Below are positions 22,761-34,122 of a DNA stretch of 64,000 nucleotides, one piece after another. Under the pieces are notes generated by a model. That model ran no database searches, was not told where the DNA came from, and saw only the letters and a program-made list of their open reading frames with translations. Position 1 is the first letter of the stretch, and each line of letters opens with the position of its first letter. The translations under genes were made by a program, and so were the position numbers. Source of the stretch: Annona cherimola (Eukaryota > Streptophyta > Magnoliopsida > Magnoliales > Annonaceae); the NCBI GenBank assembly GCA_030490835.1, contig CM059972.1, positions 35,443,452 through 35,507,451 of the forward strand, in the 5' to 3' direction.

Positions 22761-25700
22761 TGTGGCGCCCTAACCCCAGACGTCACTTCCTTACCTCAAG
22801 ACCTGATCGATTGGTAAATGCGAAAAAGGATTGTTGCCCTGTTCACGCGGCGAAATCTTAATTAGATCTCGTCCAAAAAAATTTTTTCGATTCGTTTCTT
22901 TATCCATCCTCATTTCTTTTCTTTATATCTTACTTCATTCGTCTTGTAAACAACGATACACTTATAATTTTATTACACATAGCATTTCAACATACTATAT
23001 GATTCCCTTAGATACTCGTTCTTAAACATATCCCCTGATAATTGACATCAATTATATACATCATTCACAAAATCTTCATCTCACTTTCTTACATCCCTGA
23101 TTTACACAACCTGGCCAAACTATAATCATATAACGTTCATTCATAATTGAATACTAAACTCATTCACTTGTACACATACATTATCGTATATTAAAAATTC
23201 TAAACATATCATTTGATACACATAACTAATCATTTAGCACACACATGAATACTATATCATACCTTTTTTTCAATTATATCATGTTCTCTACCTCTTGAGC
23301 TTCCCTATACCTGTCTGAGGTTTGGGAAAATAAAATGTGAGTGATGAACTCGGTAAGCAAGCATTTTGCATTTTCATATAAATGCATTTCTCTCTGTTTA
23401 GTAGAAGACTCTTATCAAGAATCAACTATCAACAGGAAGAAACCTTTCATGAAAACCTGTCATAAAACTTTGCATTTAAATCCTTCATAAATCCTGTCAT
23501 TTAAAATCATACATGAAAACTGTTCATATAAACTATTTATAAAAGAACAGAGGAATGTCTTAATTTATTTTCACATATACCTATATTTATAAGGAGAATC
23601 TTATATCCTAAATCATTTGCATAAAAACCTTATCATATAAGGACAATATTATGTCCTGAAAATAACTTCATATAAAACCTTTTGAATATAACGCATATGC
23701 ATATATAAAAGTGTTCTGAAATAAAATGAGTAAACATTATTTTCTGTGGACATTGTTATGTCCTAAAATATCATTGAATAAACATTAATTCCTGTGGACA
23801 TCATCATGTCCAAAACATATCCTCATGTCCCCATTTTAGGGTTTTTAAAACAAATGATATGCATATATGTTTCTAACCCTCTGTTAGTTAACACTTATCA
23901 AGTGATCATCCCTCCATAGGAAAGAAACCAGTTATGTGACTACACCGCTAGCTAGGCGGCTATCCATGATCCTGCTCCCATTTCAGGGAGGGCGCCGCCG
24001 GCCTCCTGCCTTCCCTTAGCGACTTGGCCACAGGTAGAGGTTGACATTGGTATGCAACCGTCTCGGTCTGCAACCGCCTCCACCATGGGCCTAGTACGTA
24101 GTTCCTGTGCGCACTCGTTCGTATTCGCATCGTTATGCTATCATGATTTCATAAAATCAACACAATCTTAAATCCATGTAATTTTCCAAATAAATACTTA
24201 ATATCATAAATCCATTACAGTCCTCAGACTGAGTCCATCTCAATTAGGGAATTGGACATAATTATTTTACCAAAATAAAACATTTTCATAAACTATTTTC
24301 AAATAGTAATGTTAGAATGACCACCCTTAAAGAATTTTAGAAACACATTAGTAAATCACTTTTACAAAATATTTTTAACACCTGAGAAAACATCATTTTT
24401 AAGAATATTTCTTGTTTATTGATAAACTGTTTTAGAATCATTTTGTAAATATTTTCATTCCCTTTTCTGGGCTTTTTATGAACAAAGGATAGGCAAACAC
24501 ATCTGCTTCCATTTTATTGGCATTATATGCCTCGTCCACATATCATCCTTACCATATTGATGTAGAGAAGTGTTTGCACTATCTTTTGAACAAAATAGCC
24601 ATCAAATTGTTTTATAACATCGAGTATTGAGTGGGTCATTCTTAAAACTCTTTTAGAAAGAAACACAAGAGTCCAAGACATTTTTCCAAAGTATTTCAGT
24701 TTTTCAAGAGACTGAAAGTATTTTGATAATGTATTTCAAAACATCTATATAAATCATTCTAAAACATTTATAAGTCATTTCAAATGTCCTATTTATTTAT
24801 AAATATCATTATATGAAAAATCGTAGAATTTTTCTCAAAATCCTTTAGGAATAGAATTCCCAAAGTCTGTTTCTAATATCATCTTAGAAAACAATTAAAA
24901 ATTCTTAAATCTTAAATGCCTTTGAAATAGCATTTCTAGGAATTTACTTGACCAAAAGCCATTTTCAAACATATCATTAATACCAAGCAAAATCATACCG
25001 TCAAAACTTGGGCATGCTCAAAACTTAAAAATCATCAATACATGTATTTGAAACAAAATCGATATTCATGAAGGTTGGCTTACTTACCTTGTAAGCAACC
25101 CTAAAACATCTTAATAATACATGTTCAAATCATTTCAACATTTAATAACAAAATAGCATTTGAAAATGCTATCTAAAGCATCATTATAAAGCATTTGTAA
25201 TAATTTCAACTTTCTAAATGAAATCAATATTTTCAAAAGGTTGCTTGCTTACCTGAGTCAATCCTTTGTGCTTTCCATTCCTTGCTTTTTCCTTCAACTC
25301 ACGTATATGTGTCACATGGGTTTAATCCCATATGGCCCGTAACATGCTAACTTTAAATCATTCTTTCCTTGACATTAGCACTTGTATTTTCCTATAACCA
25401 CATATCCATACAAATTTAATACATAGGTTGTTCCTTTGCTTCTATACTTATATTTTATATAGGAATTTCTTGAAATTAATCAAAATATCATTTCGTATCC
25501 CATAGCATGCTAATTTTCTATCAAAATTTTATTTAAATGATAATCCCCATTTCTTATTTAGCCATATATACTCTTTATAATAACTATTAATATTCACTTT
25601 CCTCAATAGTGACATATTAGATACCTACCTATGTAGGTATAGCAATTGCTCATTTATTTTATTAAATACCCACGTCTAAGGTATTTATTCACTTAAATTT

Positions 25701-28596
25701 TCAAAAGACTTGTTTATATTCAACTCTTTGAATTTACATTCAATCTTTTTAACATACACATACATATATAATTTAGCGATTGTTTATCTCTTCATTTAAT
25801 CTCCGTGTTTAAGGTTCTAAGCTTATGAAATCATTCAAATAGCTTGTTTACAACCTTTAACAAGCCAAGTTCACATTAAATTTTCAAAAGCTAATCTTTT
25901 TCAATTTATTCACATGTACATACATATTTGATATATGTATTACTCCTACCCTTTCATTTCTTTGCATATACATATAAAGAATTATCAACCAACAATTCTT
26001 ATAATCATCTTGAGGGTTTACATGGAATCTATAGCAAGTTAATTTAAATCAAAATTTCTGGAATTTACCTCCTTTTACCAAAACAGCCCTATATGCTCTC
26101 ATATTTCCAAATTTCATTTATGAAATTTGCACCTTAACTATACATACATGAGATGCTATCCATCAACCATTCTTATAAGCATTTATAGGGCTTGTTTATG
26201 ATTCATAATACCCTAAATTAACATAAAATTTCTGAAACTTACATATAACCAGAAATTTAAATCTATACATGATTTAGACATTCACTTGAAGGTACACCCA
26301 TATATGACATATTTTTAATTCATTAACCCTTAATGCTTGTAATTCATCATATAGCAATTGAATTTAATTAAAATACACAAAACATTCTTCCTTTCATCCA
26401 GGTTTTACGTCTCCATTAATTAGGTAGAATTTTATTTATTTTTCATGTAGTTTAATCGTCCATTAAATGGCATATATATTTTTTTTTCCTCCATATAGCT
26501 GCTGGACGTTAATTGAGGCATGAATATTTATATATATTTTTTCTCCATGAATTTTCTGGACGTAAATGGAGCATCAATAATTTTTTTTCTTTCTCCATGT
26601 TTTGCTAGATATTATTTAAGCAGGAATTTAAATTGCATAAAAATTTATTTTCCACATACCTGCTGGACGTGATTTTGGACAAAAAATAATTAAAATGAAA
26701 ATTTTGTTTTATAACATAGTTGCTAAATGTGAATTGGGCAGGAAAAATCAATATGAAATTTTTTTTCCATATCACATCTGCTGGACGTAGATTTTGGGCA
26801 GAAAATAAATAATATAAAATTGTTTTAATTATCATTGCTGCTGAACGTAAATATGGGCAGAGAATAAATTATATAAAAAAATTTTATATCATCTATGTTG
26901 AAGGTGAAATGGGCAAGGGAGAATTAATATAAAAATTTAGCAAATACCTGGAATTTTGGACGTCCATTAATGGCAGATATATATTTTTCCTCCATGAATT
27001 GCTGTTGGACGTCCTTTGTTGCTCCTTTTCATGCATCTTCCATTTTTTTATTTCCAGCCCGTTAAAAACCTTCTGCATTGCTGCCCCATAATTAATTTAT
27101 AAGGAAGCTAAGCCTGCCCCTTTTTCAACCACCGAACTCATGTATTTATCCATCTAATGTGCTGTAATAATTTTGACCGTCCACCTATTCATTCCATCAA
27201 TAAATTTGGACCATCCATTTCATCATCAAATCTGGACCATTGATTTCATTACTTGCTGCCCAAGTTTTCCATGCCCCTATGCCTACCTAGCTACCCTAAT
27301 TTTCCACCCTATTTTGTTGGAAAAATATTTTATATAATTATTTAATAGGCGCTGAAATTAATGGACGTTAATTTGCTGCTGAAAAAAAATAATTTTATAA
27401 TTAGGTAATTGTTGCTGCCAATGGTCGTTCATGCTATCCAGTACATTTAAGTGTTGCTGAAATAAAATGGACGTCCACGTTGTCCATTCATTTAATCATT
27501 GCTTCAGATTTCTTCCATTAAAAAAATCTGCCCATTAATAATCAGCTATGGATGTCCTTATCTAGGTGCATTTTTCATGTAATTTTTGCATTTTTTTATT
27601 TAATAATATTTGCCCAAAATTTATGCACATTGCTGTCCACAATATGCACATTAATTTAGCTTTATATTATGGCATTTTATGCCATTAATTTCATTTTAAT
27701 TTATGGCCATTTATTTACCCTAATTGCATAGGTAATTTAATTATATATTTATCATTCAGAAAAATTAAATTATAATGCATATCACCATGGGCGTTCCCAC
27801 CATGTGTCACATATGCATCTTAGCTTAGTCATATAAAAATCTCATAAAAAATATGAATAGATGATAAGATATTAGCAACATAATTTAATTCATAAAATCT
27901 TAGTCGATTAATCCATTTCCCTTCATAATTTTTATGATCCAATTCATCCATATGATTAAACCCATAATTATACTCTAGTCTTTCAAATTTCATCTCAATT
28001 GGCCTTATAAGCATTAAGTTATGAATTTTCTAGCGTTTTTCAACTTAACTCATTAATTATCATCCTAATTTTCATAAATCAAATTATGAAAAATTAAAAA
28101 GATGATTCATGATATATTTATGTTTTCCAATTGTCATTAAGCCATTTTAATTCTATTGACCCATATTGGCCTATAACGATTAATTCAATCGTCATTTATA
28201 ATTATTGGCCTAATTGTAATAAATTTTCAAAATAATAAAATCATTCAAAATCCTATTAAATCTTTCATGAATTATATTTATATGCGTAATGTATACCCGT
28301 AAGCTTTCATAGATTAAAGTATCATACCATCTTTAGCTATCTCTTAATTTTTCAAGTCATTCTAGCTTGTAAATCATAAGATATAAATATATCAATTTTA
28401 AAATCAAAATTGAAATGATAATTAGCATTAATTACAATTTCCACATAAACATTTTTCCATCCTTTGGTGTGCATAATTATCCTAATAATCTTGGAAATTA
28501 ATTTAATCACCTTGTTAAAATTAATTTTCTTTAATTTCATCTTAATACAAGCTTTGAACAACATTTGTTAGGTTCTCATATAGGTGGGGTTTCACA
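22761..28596 (-). mobile_element. E1 5' LTR (5836 bp)
   Basis: Uninterrupted LTR; minus-strand TGTGAAACCCC to GGGCGCCACA. It carries the tandem repeats (27010-26500), TATA-like TATAAATTA (27101-27093), donor-like (25252) and acceptor-like (23315) sites, GC island (24110-23935) and terminal hairpin (22843-22824, one mismatch). It differs from the 3' LTR by scattered substitutions and a few indels, so the insertion is not recent, but the pair is still easily aligned along its length. Confidence 0.87.
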
Positions 28597-29526
28597 CTGT
28601 GCGTCCCCGGCTTCGTCTTGAGCCGGTACGCCCATCCTTTCTTGTATTCTTTTTACCCTGAACTGCTCCACATTGATTTTCATGCATTGGAGCAGAGCTT
28701 TGTTGATGGCATTTGTTGATTTCAGAACCTCGAACGGTTAACCATCGATGTCGACCTCAAAGTTTTCTAGGATTTTGGTAATCCAGGTCCCGTAGGGCAA
28801 AACCCCTCGTGGGTTATCTTTTCTCGAGGCCAGGGCTTCTAGGAATAGTCGCGGAAGGCTGACCTTCACTCGGTTAGCAACTTTCTAGAGAATCTCCGCC
28901 TCCTGCGGATTTAGCTAGTTCCTTCCACCACCCTTAGGATATATGCAGTGGGCGATGAGTAGCCTAAGGACCCGTAGCCTTGAGGATAAGTCCATGTAAT
29001 GCAGGAACTTGATCCCGGGATGATATCTGTTGCTCCTGGTGAGCTGATTATACATCTGGGTGATGGAAAGATCTGCAGGCAGCCATTCCTCATTATAAGG
29101 GACCTCCAAGATTCGTCCCACCTGTCTAATAGCCTGATCTAGGCTTGGAACCCCTCTTGATCCCAGAAACATTTCTACTCCTTTGACAAACATGCTGAAA
29201 TATTGATCATCCCATAAATAGTAGAAAATTCTTGTGAGATCAGGATATACTCTGTCATCTGATTTCAGTAATCTAGTTCATCCTTGGAAATCTAAAAGCT
29301 CCTCGATCTCAAACTCATAGTCGCTTAGAAATTTAAAGTCTATGATTTTAGGTATGAATAGCTTTCGCTCATAGAAACTTTTGTAGAATCAACTATGCTG
29401 CAACTCAGTCTTGAAATATGTCGTCGGCATCTTCAAGACTTGCCCTTTCGTGGCTGGAGTTCCCTTTCGTTTAGCCCCGGTGTCCGTGCTTTGGGAAGTT
29501 TGTGGTTCCTCTTCCCTGACAGCCAT
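28597..29526 (-). pseudogene. E3 third ORF, N-terminal part ('putative plant transposon protein'-like, env-like position)
   Basis: Read from the first ATG (29526), one frame runs to the E1 junction and continues at 10898, giving about 475 codons with about seven internal stops and no frameshift that I can see. The pattern recalls the plant family annotated 'putative plant transposon protein': VYPDLTRIFYY, FVKGVEM.L, RLRVLRLLIAHCIYPKGG, then a LP..fl..la...GVLPYG.WIT.ILE.FEVDIDG block. An open stretch without ATG extends upstream to about 29765, interrupted by a TAA at 29545. The ORF lies between pol and the 3' LTR, where many Sireviruses have an env-like gene. E2 lacks it. No transmembrane segment is visible, so an envelope role is not supported. 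Confidence 0.6.
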
Positions 29527-30164
29527 TGTTGACGAAGTCCCGGCTTAGAAGTGGACTCTACGGTCAGTGGAAGTGGATGGTTCTTCCCGAGCACCTTCAG
29601 ATGGAGTCCATTGTCTCTGGGGGATTTTCTCTTCAGCTTGGGAGCTGGATGGTCTGGGGACAGGCCTTTGTGATGGCTTTGACACAGCTAGCTTATGCAA
29701 TCTGGATTTGGGTGCCACTGATGGGATTTTTGGAGATGGGTTTTTCAAATGGAGCTTGTGATGAGAAATAAGAGATGGAGACTAAAGGAGAGAGAGAAAT
29801 GAGAGAGTTGAATCGGAGATTGAGACTGGAGAGAAAACAGAGAGAGACTATGAGAAAGATAGAAATGAGAGGACAGAGAGAGAGAGTCGCTGGAGAGAGA
29901 AGAGAGAGGAAGGCCGGAAACAGGGAGCTCGTGGAGAGAAGAGAAAAGAGAGAGAAGAGATGAGAGATGGAGTCTGTCTGAATGCCGGACAGGAACTGCC
30001 AAAAATCAGAGAGAGATGAGAAGAGTGGGATGCTGGAATGGGTGTTTTGTAGGAGAGAGGGAATGACCGGAGGAAAATAGGAAGGGAGAGAGAGAGAGAG
30101 AGAGGCTACCGTGGGAGGAGGAGAAATGGGAAGAAGAAGAGAGAAAAAGAAAAAATCGGAAAGC
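29527..30164 (-). other. Pyrimidine-rich leader upstream of the E3 third ORF
   Basis: The plus strand is a long GA-rich run (about 29745-30110), so the element's sense strand is almost pure CT. Apparent ORFs on both strands here are low-complexity. Such CT-rich stretches are common downstream of plant promoters, so it could be a separate leader for the third ORF. That is inference. Confidence 0.5.
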
Positions 30165-30302
30165 CAGACGGTCGCGCGCCCAAAGTCGACTTACCCTAGG
30201 TGGAGTCGACTTCGCCCTGACACGGAGTCGACTTCGCTACACTGGAGTCGACTTTACCGGAGTCGACTTGGGAGCTCTAGAGTCGACTTGGCCTATTGAC
30301 TT
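30165..30302 (-). repeat. GTCGAC cluster between E3 pol and the third ORF
   Basis: Six GTCGAC words in about 120 bp, in the context 'agtcgactt/gagtcgac', exactly as in the copia LTRs. E2 has nothing like it between its pol and 3' LTR. It directly abuts the point where RNase H stops matching E2. Confidence 0.65.
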
Positions 30303-30304
30303 GG

Positions 30305-32752
30305 ACTTTTCTAAACATATTGCATTTGTATTATCACATCTAATTGGAATATTATAATAATCAATACCGTAGTCTTTTAATTGTTGTTTCATCCAAAGTA
30401 GTTGGGCACAACAGCTCCCGATGGCTATATATTCGGCATCCGCCGTAGATAGAGCAACACTAGTTTGTTTCCTTGAATACCATGAAACTAACATGTTTCC
30501 AAGAAATTGACATGTTCCACTAGTACTTTTTCTATCTACTTTCTATCTGGCAAAATCCGCATCCGAGTAGCCGATTAGATTAAAAGTTGATCCCTTTGGA
30601 TACCAAAGTCCAAGACTAATGGTATTTATCAAATATTTAAAAATTCTTTTTACAGCTAATAAATGTGATTCTTTAGGACATGATTGAAATCTAGAACACA
30701 TGCAAACACTGAAAAGAATATCCGGTCTAGAAGCAGCTAAATACAACAAAGATCATATCATACTTATACATAGCTTTTGGTCGATATAATTAGTATTTTC
30801 ATCCGTGTCGATCTTGATTGTTGAACTCATTAGAGTGTTTGCTCCCTTACTAGTTTGCATTCTGAATTTCTTTAGCATTTCTTTGATATACTTAGACTGA
30901 TTTATGAATATCCCTTCGTCTTGTTGCTTGATTTGCAGTGCAAGGAAGAAATTTAATTCTCCCATCATGCTCATTTCGAATTCGCTCTGTATAATCTTAG
31001 AAAATTCTTTGCACAGAGTTTCATCAGTAGCACCAAATATTATATCGTTATATAAATTTGAACAATTAAAATATTTTTACTCTTATAATTGATGTATAAT
31101 GTAGTATCAACCTTTCCTCGTTGAAATTCATGATCAATCAAAAATTTATTCAACCTTTCATACCAAGCTCGTGGAGTTTGTTTTAGTCCATATAATGCTT
31201 TGGTTAATTTATAAACATATTTTGATTGATCCTTTTCTTCAAATCCAGGGGGTTGTTCAACATATACTTCTTCATTCAAATATCCATTCAAAAATGCGCT
31301 TTTCACATCCATTTGAAACAATTTGAAATCCATGTGAGAAGCAAATGCTAGTCAAATATGTATGGCTTCTAATCTAGCCACGAGTACATATGATTCTTCA
31401 AAATCAATCCTTTCTTCTTGGGAATACCCTTTGGCTACTAGTCTGGCTTTGTTTCTTATCACAAGTCCACTTTCGTCTAATTTGTTCCTAAATACCCATT
31501 TGGTACCAATAATAGTGCAATCTTTGGGTCTAGGAACTAAATGTCATACATTGTTTCTTTCAAATTGATTTAGCTCTTCTTGCAGTGCAATAACCCAGTT
31601 TTCATCATTAAGAGCTTGTTCGATAGTTTTAGGTTTAATTTTTTATACAAAAGCATATTGTCCACAAATATTTTGTTTCGACCTTCTAGTCTTTATTCCT
31701 TCATAGATGTTTCCAATGACTTGCTCAATTGTATGGGCATTTTTGAATTTCAAATCAGTTGAAGGTCTGTGAGAATCGTTACCTTCACTTACCCTTTCCT
31801 CTGTGGAGTTTTCTGGCTTGGGCTCGGTTTCCTCTTGTTGTTCTTGTTGTTTTGCTTTTGAATTCTTTGAAGTATCATCTGCATCACTTAATTCATCCTC
31901 CTTTCTTGGAGTTTGGTTAAATTCATCAAAAACAACATGTATTGATTCCTCTACTATTTGATTTCTTTTGTTAAAAATTCTATATGCTTTTCTATTTGAT
32001 GAATAACCAAGAAAAATTGTTTCATCACTTTTGGCATCTAATTTTCTCAAATTTATTTTTCTATTGTTTAGCACATAGCAAGTACATCCAAAAGTATGAA
32101 AATATGATATGTTCGGTTTTCTGCCTTTCCAAAGTTCATATGAGGTCTTTTTCAATATTGCTCTAATGGTAACTCGGTTTAATACATTACAAGTTGTACT
32201 TATAGCTTCACCCTAAAATCTTTTGGACAATTTATTCTCGTTTAACATAGTTCTAGCCATTTCTTGTATTGTCTGGTTTTTCCTTTCAACAACTCCGTTT
32301 GTTGAGGAGTTCTTGGTGCAGAAAATGTATGGTGAATTACTTTTTCATTGCAAAATTTTATGAATCGATTATTTTCAAATTCACCACCATGATCACTTCT
32401 AATGGAAATAATTGTACTTTGTTTTTCATTTTGCACCAAATTTGAAAACGCGACAAACATAGAAAATGCTTCATCTTTGCTAGTTAAGAGTATAATCCAA
32501 GTAAATCTTGAAAAATCATCAACAATTACAAATACTTACTTTTTCCCACCAAGAGTTAAAATGTCCGATGGTCCATAAAGATCCATATGCAACAATTCAA
32601 GTGGTCTAATCGTTGAAATTTCCTTTTTGGTGGAAAATGACATTTTGGGTTGTTTAGATAATTGACAAGCTTTGCAAATCTTATCCTTGTCATATTTAAG
32701 CTTTGGTAACCCTTGTACTAGATTCTTTGTCCACAATGTTTTGATATTTGAC
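30305..32752 (-). pseudogene. E3 pol, distal part: integrase core, RT, truncated RNase H
   Basis: Minus-strand blocks match E2 pol in order. Integrase: HMDLYG (first D) near 32590, SDHGGEFEN (second D) near 32390, then a frameshift just before the catalytic Glu region. A connector to KTRRSKQN is at 31643-32155. RT: FKLFQMDVKSAFLNGYLNEEVYVEQPPGF and YGLKQTPRAWYE at 31040-31333. The catalytic YVDD is replaced by a frameshifted YITI* at about 31050. The tail of RT is at 30543-30974, and RNase H (SVALSTADAEYIA) at 30305-30494 stops after 'CDNTNAIC', so about 60 codons are missing. Several stops and frameshifts are present. The proximal part is at 53720-54150. Confidence 0.8.
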
Positions 32753-34114
32753 TGTGAAACCCCACCTATGTTAAAACCTAGTAAATGTAGTTTAAAGCTT
32801 GTATCAAGATGGAATTAAAGAAATTAATTTTAATAAGGTGATTAAGTTAATTTTTCAAGTTTATTAGGATAATTACGCACACTGGAGGATGGAAAAATAT
32901 TTATGTGGAAAATGCAATTAATGCTAATTATCATTTTAATTTTGATTTAATACTCAATATATTTATATTTTAAGATTTACAAGGAGAATGACTTGAAAAT
33001 GTAAGAGATAGCATAAGATGGTATGGTACCTTAATCTATGAAGGGTTTATGGGTGTACATCAGGCATATAAATATGATTCATGAGAGATTTAAATAGATT
33101 TTGAATGATGAGGTTATTTTCAGAATTTATTACAATTAGGACTAATAATTATAAATGATGATTAAATTAGTTGTTATAGGCCAATATGGGTTAATGGGAT
33201 TAAAGAGGCTTAATGAAAATTGGAAAATATAAATATATCATGAATAATCTTTTTACTTTTTCATAATTTGATTTATGAAAATTAAGATGATAATTAATGA
33301 GTTAAGTTGAAAAACGCTAGAAAATTCATAACTTAACGCCTATAAGGCGAATGGAGATGAAATTTGAAAGACTAGCGTATAATTATGGGTTTAATTTTAT
33401 GGATGGTTTGAATCATAAAAATTATGAAGGGAAAAGGGTTAATCGACTAAGATCTTATGAATTAAATTATTTTGTTAATATCTTGGCATGTATTCATGTT
33501 TTTTTGATGAGATTTTTATATGACTAAGCTAAGGTGCATATGTGGCACATGGTGGGGACGCCCATGGTGATATGCATTAGATTTTAATATTTTTAATGAT
33601 AAATATATATATATTTAAATTACCTATGCAATTAGGGTAAATAAATGGCCACAAATTAAAGTGAAATTCTATGGCATAAAATTCCATGATATAAAGGTAA
33701 ATTAACATGCATATTGTGGACAGCAATGTGCATAAATTTTGGGCAATTGTTATTAAATAAAAAAATGCAAAAATCTACATGTAAAATGCACCTAATTAAG
33801 GATGTCCATAGCTGATTTTAAATTGAGCAGATTGTTTTAAGGGAGGAAAAATGCATCAGCAATTAAATGCATTGGACAACATGGACGTCCATTCATTTTC
33901 AACAGTAATTATATAATTATAAAAATAAATTTTCCAGCAGCATAGGGTGGAAAATTAGGGCAGCTAGGTAGGCATAGGAGGCTGGAAACTTGGGCAGTAA
34001 GAAATGTTGTGAACGGTCCAGATTTATCGATGGGAAGAGAGGGTGTACGGTCCATTTTATGCCAGCTCAATGCATAACTCGGTGGAATAAAAAAAAGGCA
34101 GATTCCAGTTTCCT

Positions 34115-34122
34115 TATAAATA
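34115..34122 (+). promoter_or_regulatory. TATA-like box of the E7 LTR
   Basis: TATAAATA after 'ttcctta'. The homologous E1 sequence is 'ccttataaatta' (minus strand, about 17019 and 27101). The first donor-like GTAAGCAAGC is about 1.7 kb downstream (35842). Confidence 0.4.

Larger units (their letters stand above)
10904..28596 (-). mobile_element. E1: complete giant-LTR element (family A), LARD / TR-GAG-like
   Basis: The ends are TGTGGCACCCC (10904) and GGGGTTTCACA (28596), flanked by a perfect TSD ctgtg (10899-10903, 28597-28601). The 5' LTR is 22761-28596 (5836 bp) and the 3' LTR 10904-18525 (about 5866 bp without S1). A primer site (22744-22755) and polypurine tract (18526-18538) border an internal region of only about 2.63 kb once S2 is removed. 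That region holds a decayed gypsy-type gag and no recognisable protease, RT, RNase H or integrase. Each LTR is more than twice as long as the internal domain. This fits the LARD or TR-GAG class of non-autonomous elements, which need enzymes from another element. It sits in the third ORF of E3. Confidence 0.85.

Noticed and set aside
10904..28596. E1 as two independent solo LTRs (10904-18525 and 22761-28596)
   Set aside because: A primer site and polypurine tract lie exactly inside the two LTRs, and the only matching TSD (ctgtg) is at the outermost ends.
29745..30002. Minus-strand 85-codon ORF rich in Ser/Leu and plus-strand GA-rich ORFs
   Set aside because: Low-complexity CT/GA tract; frames open on both strands without any motif.
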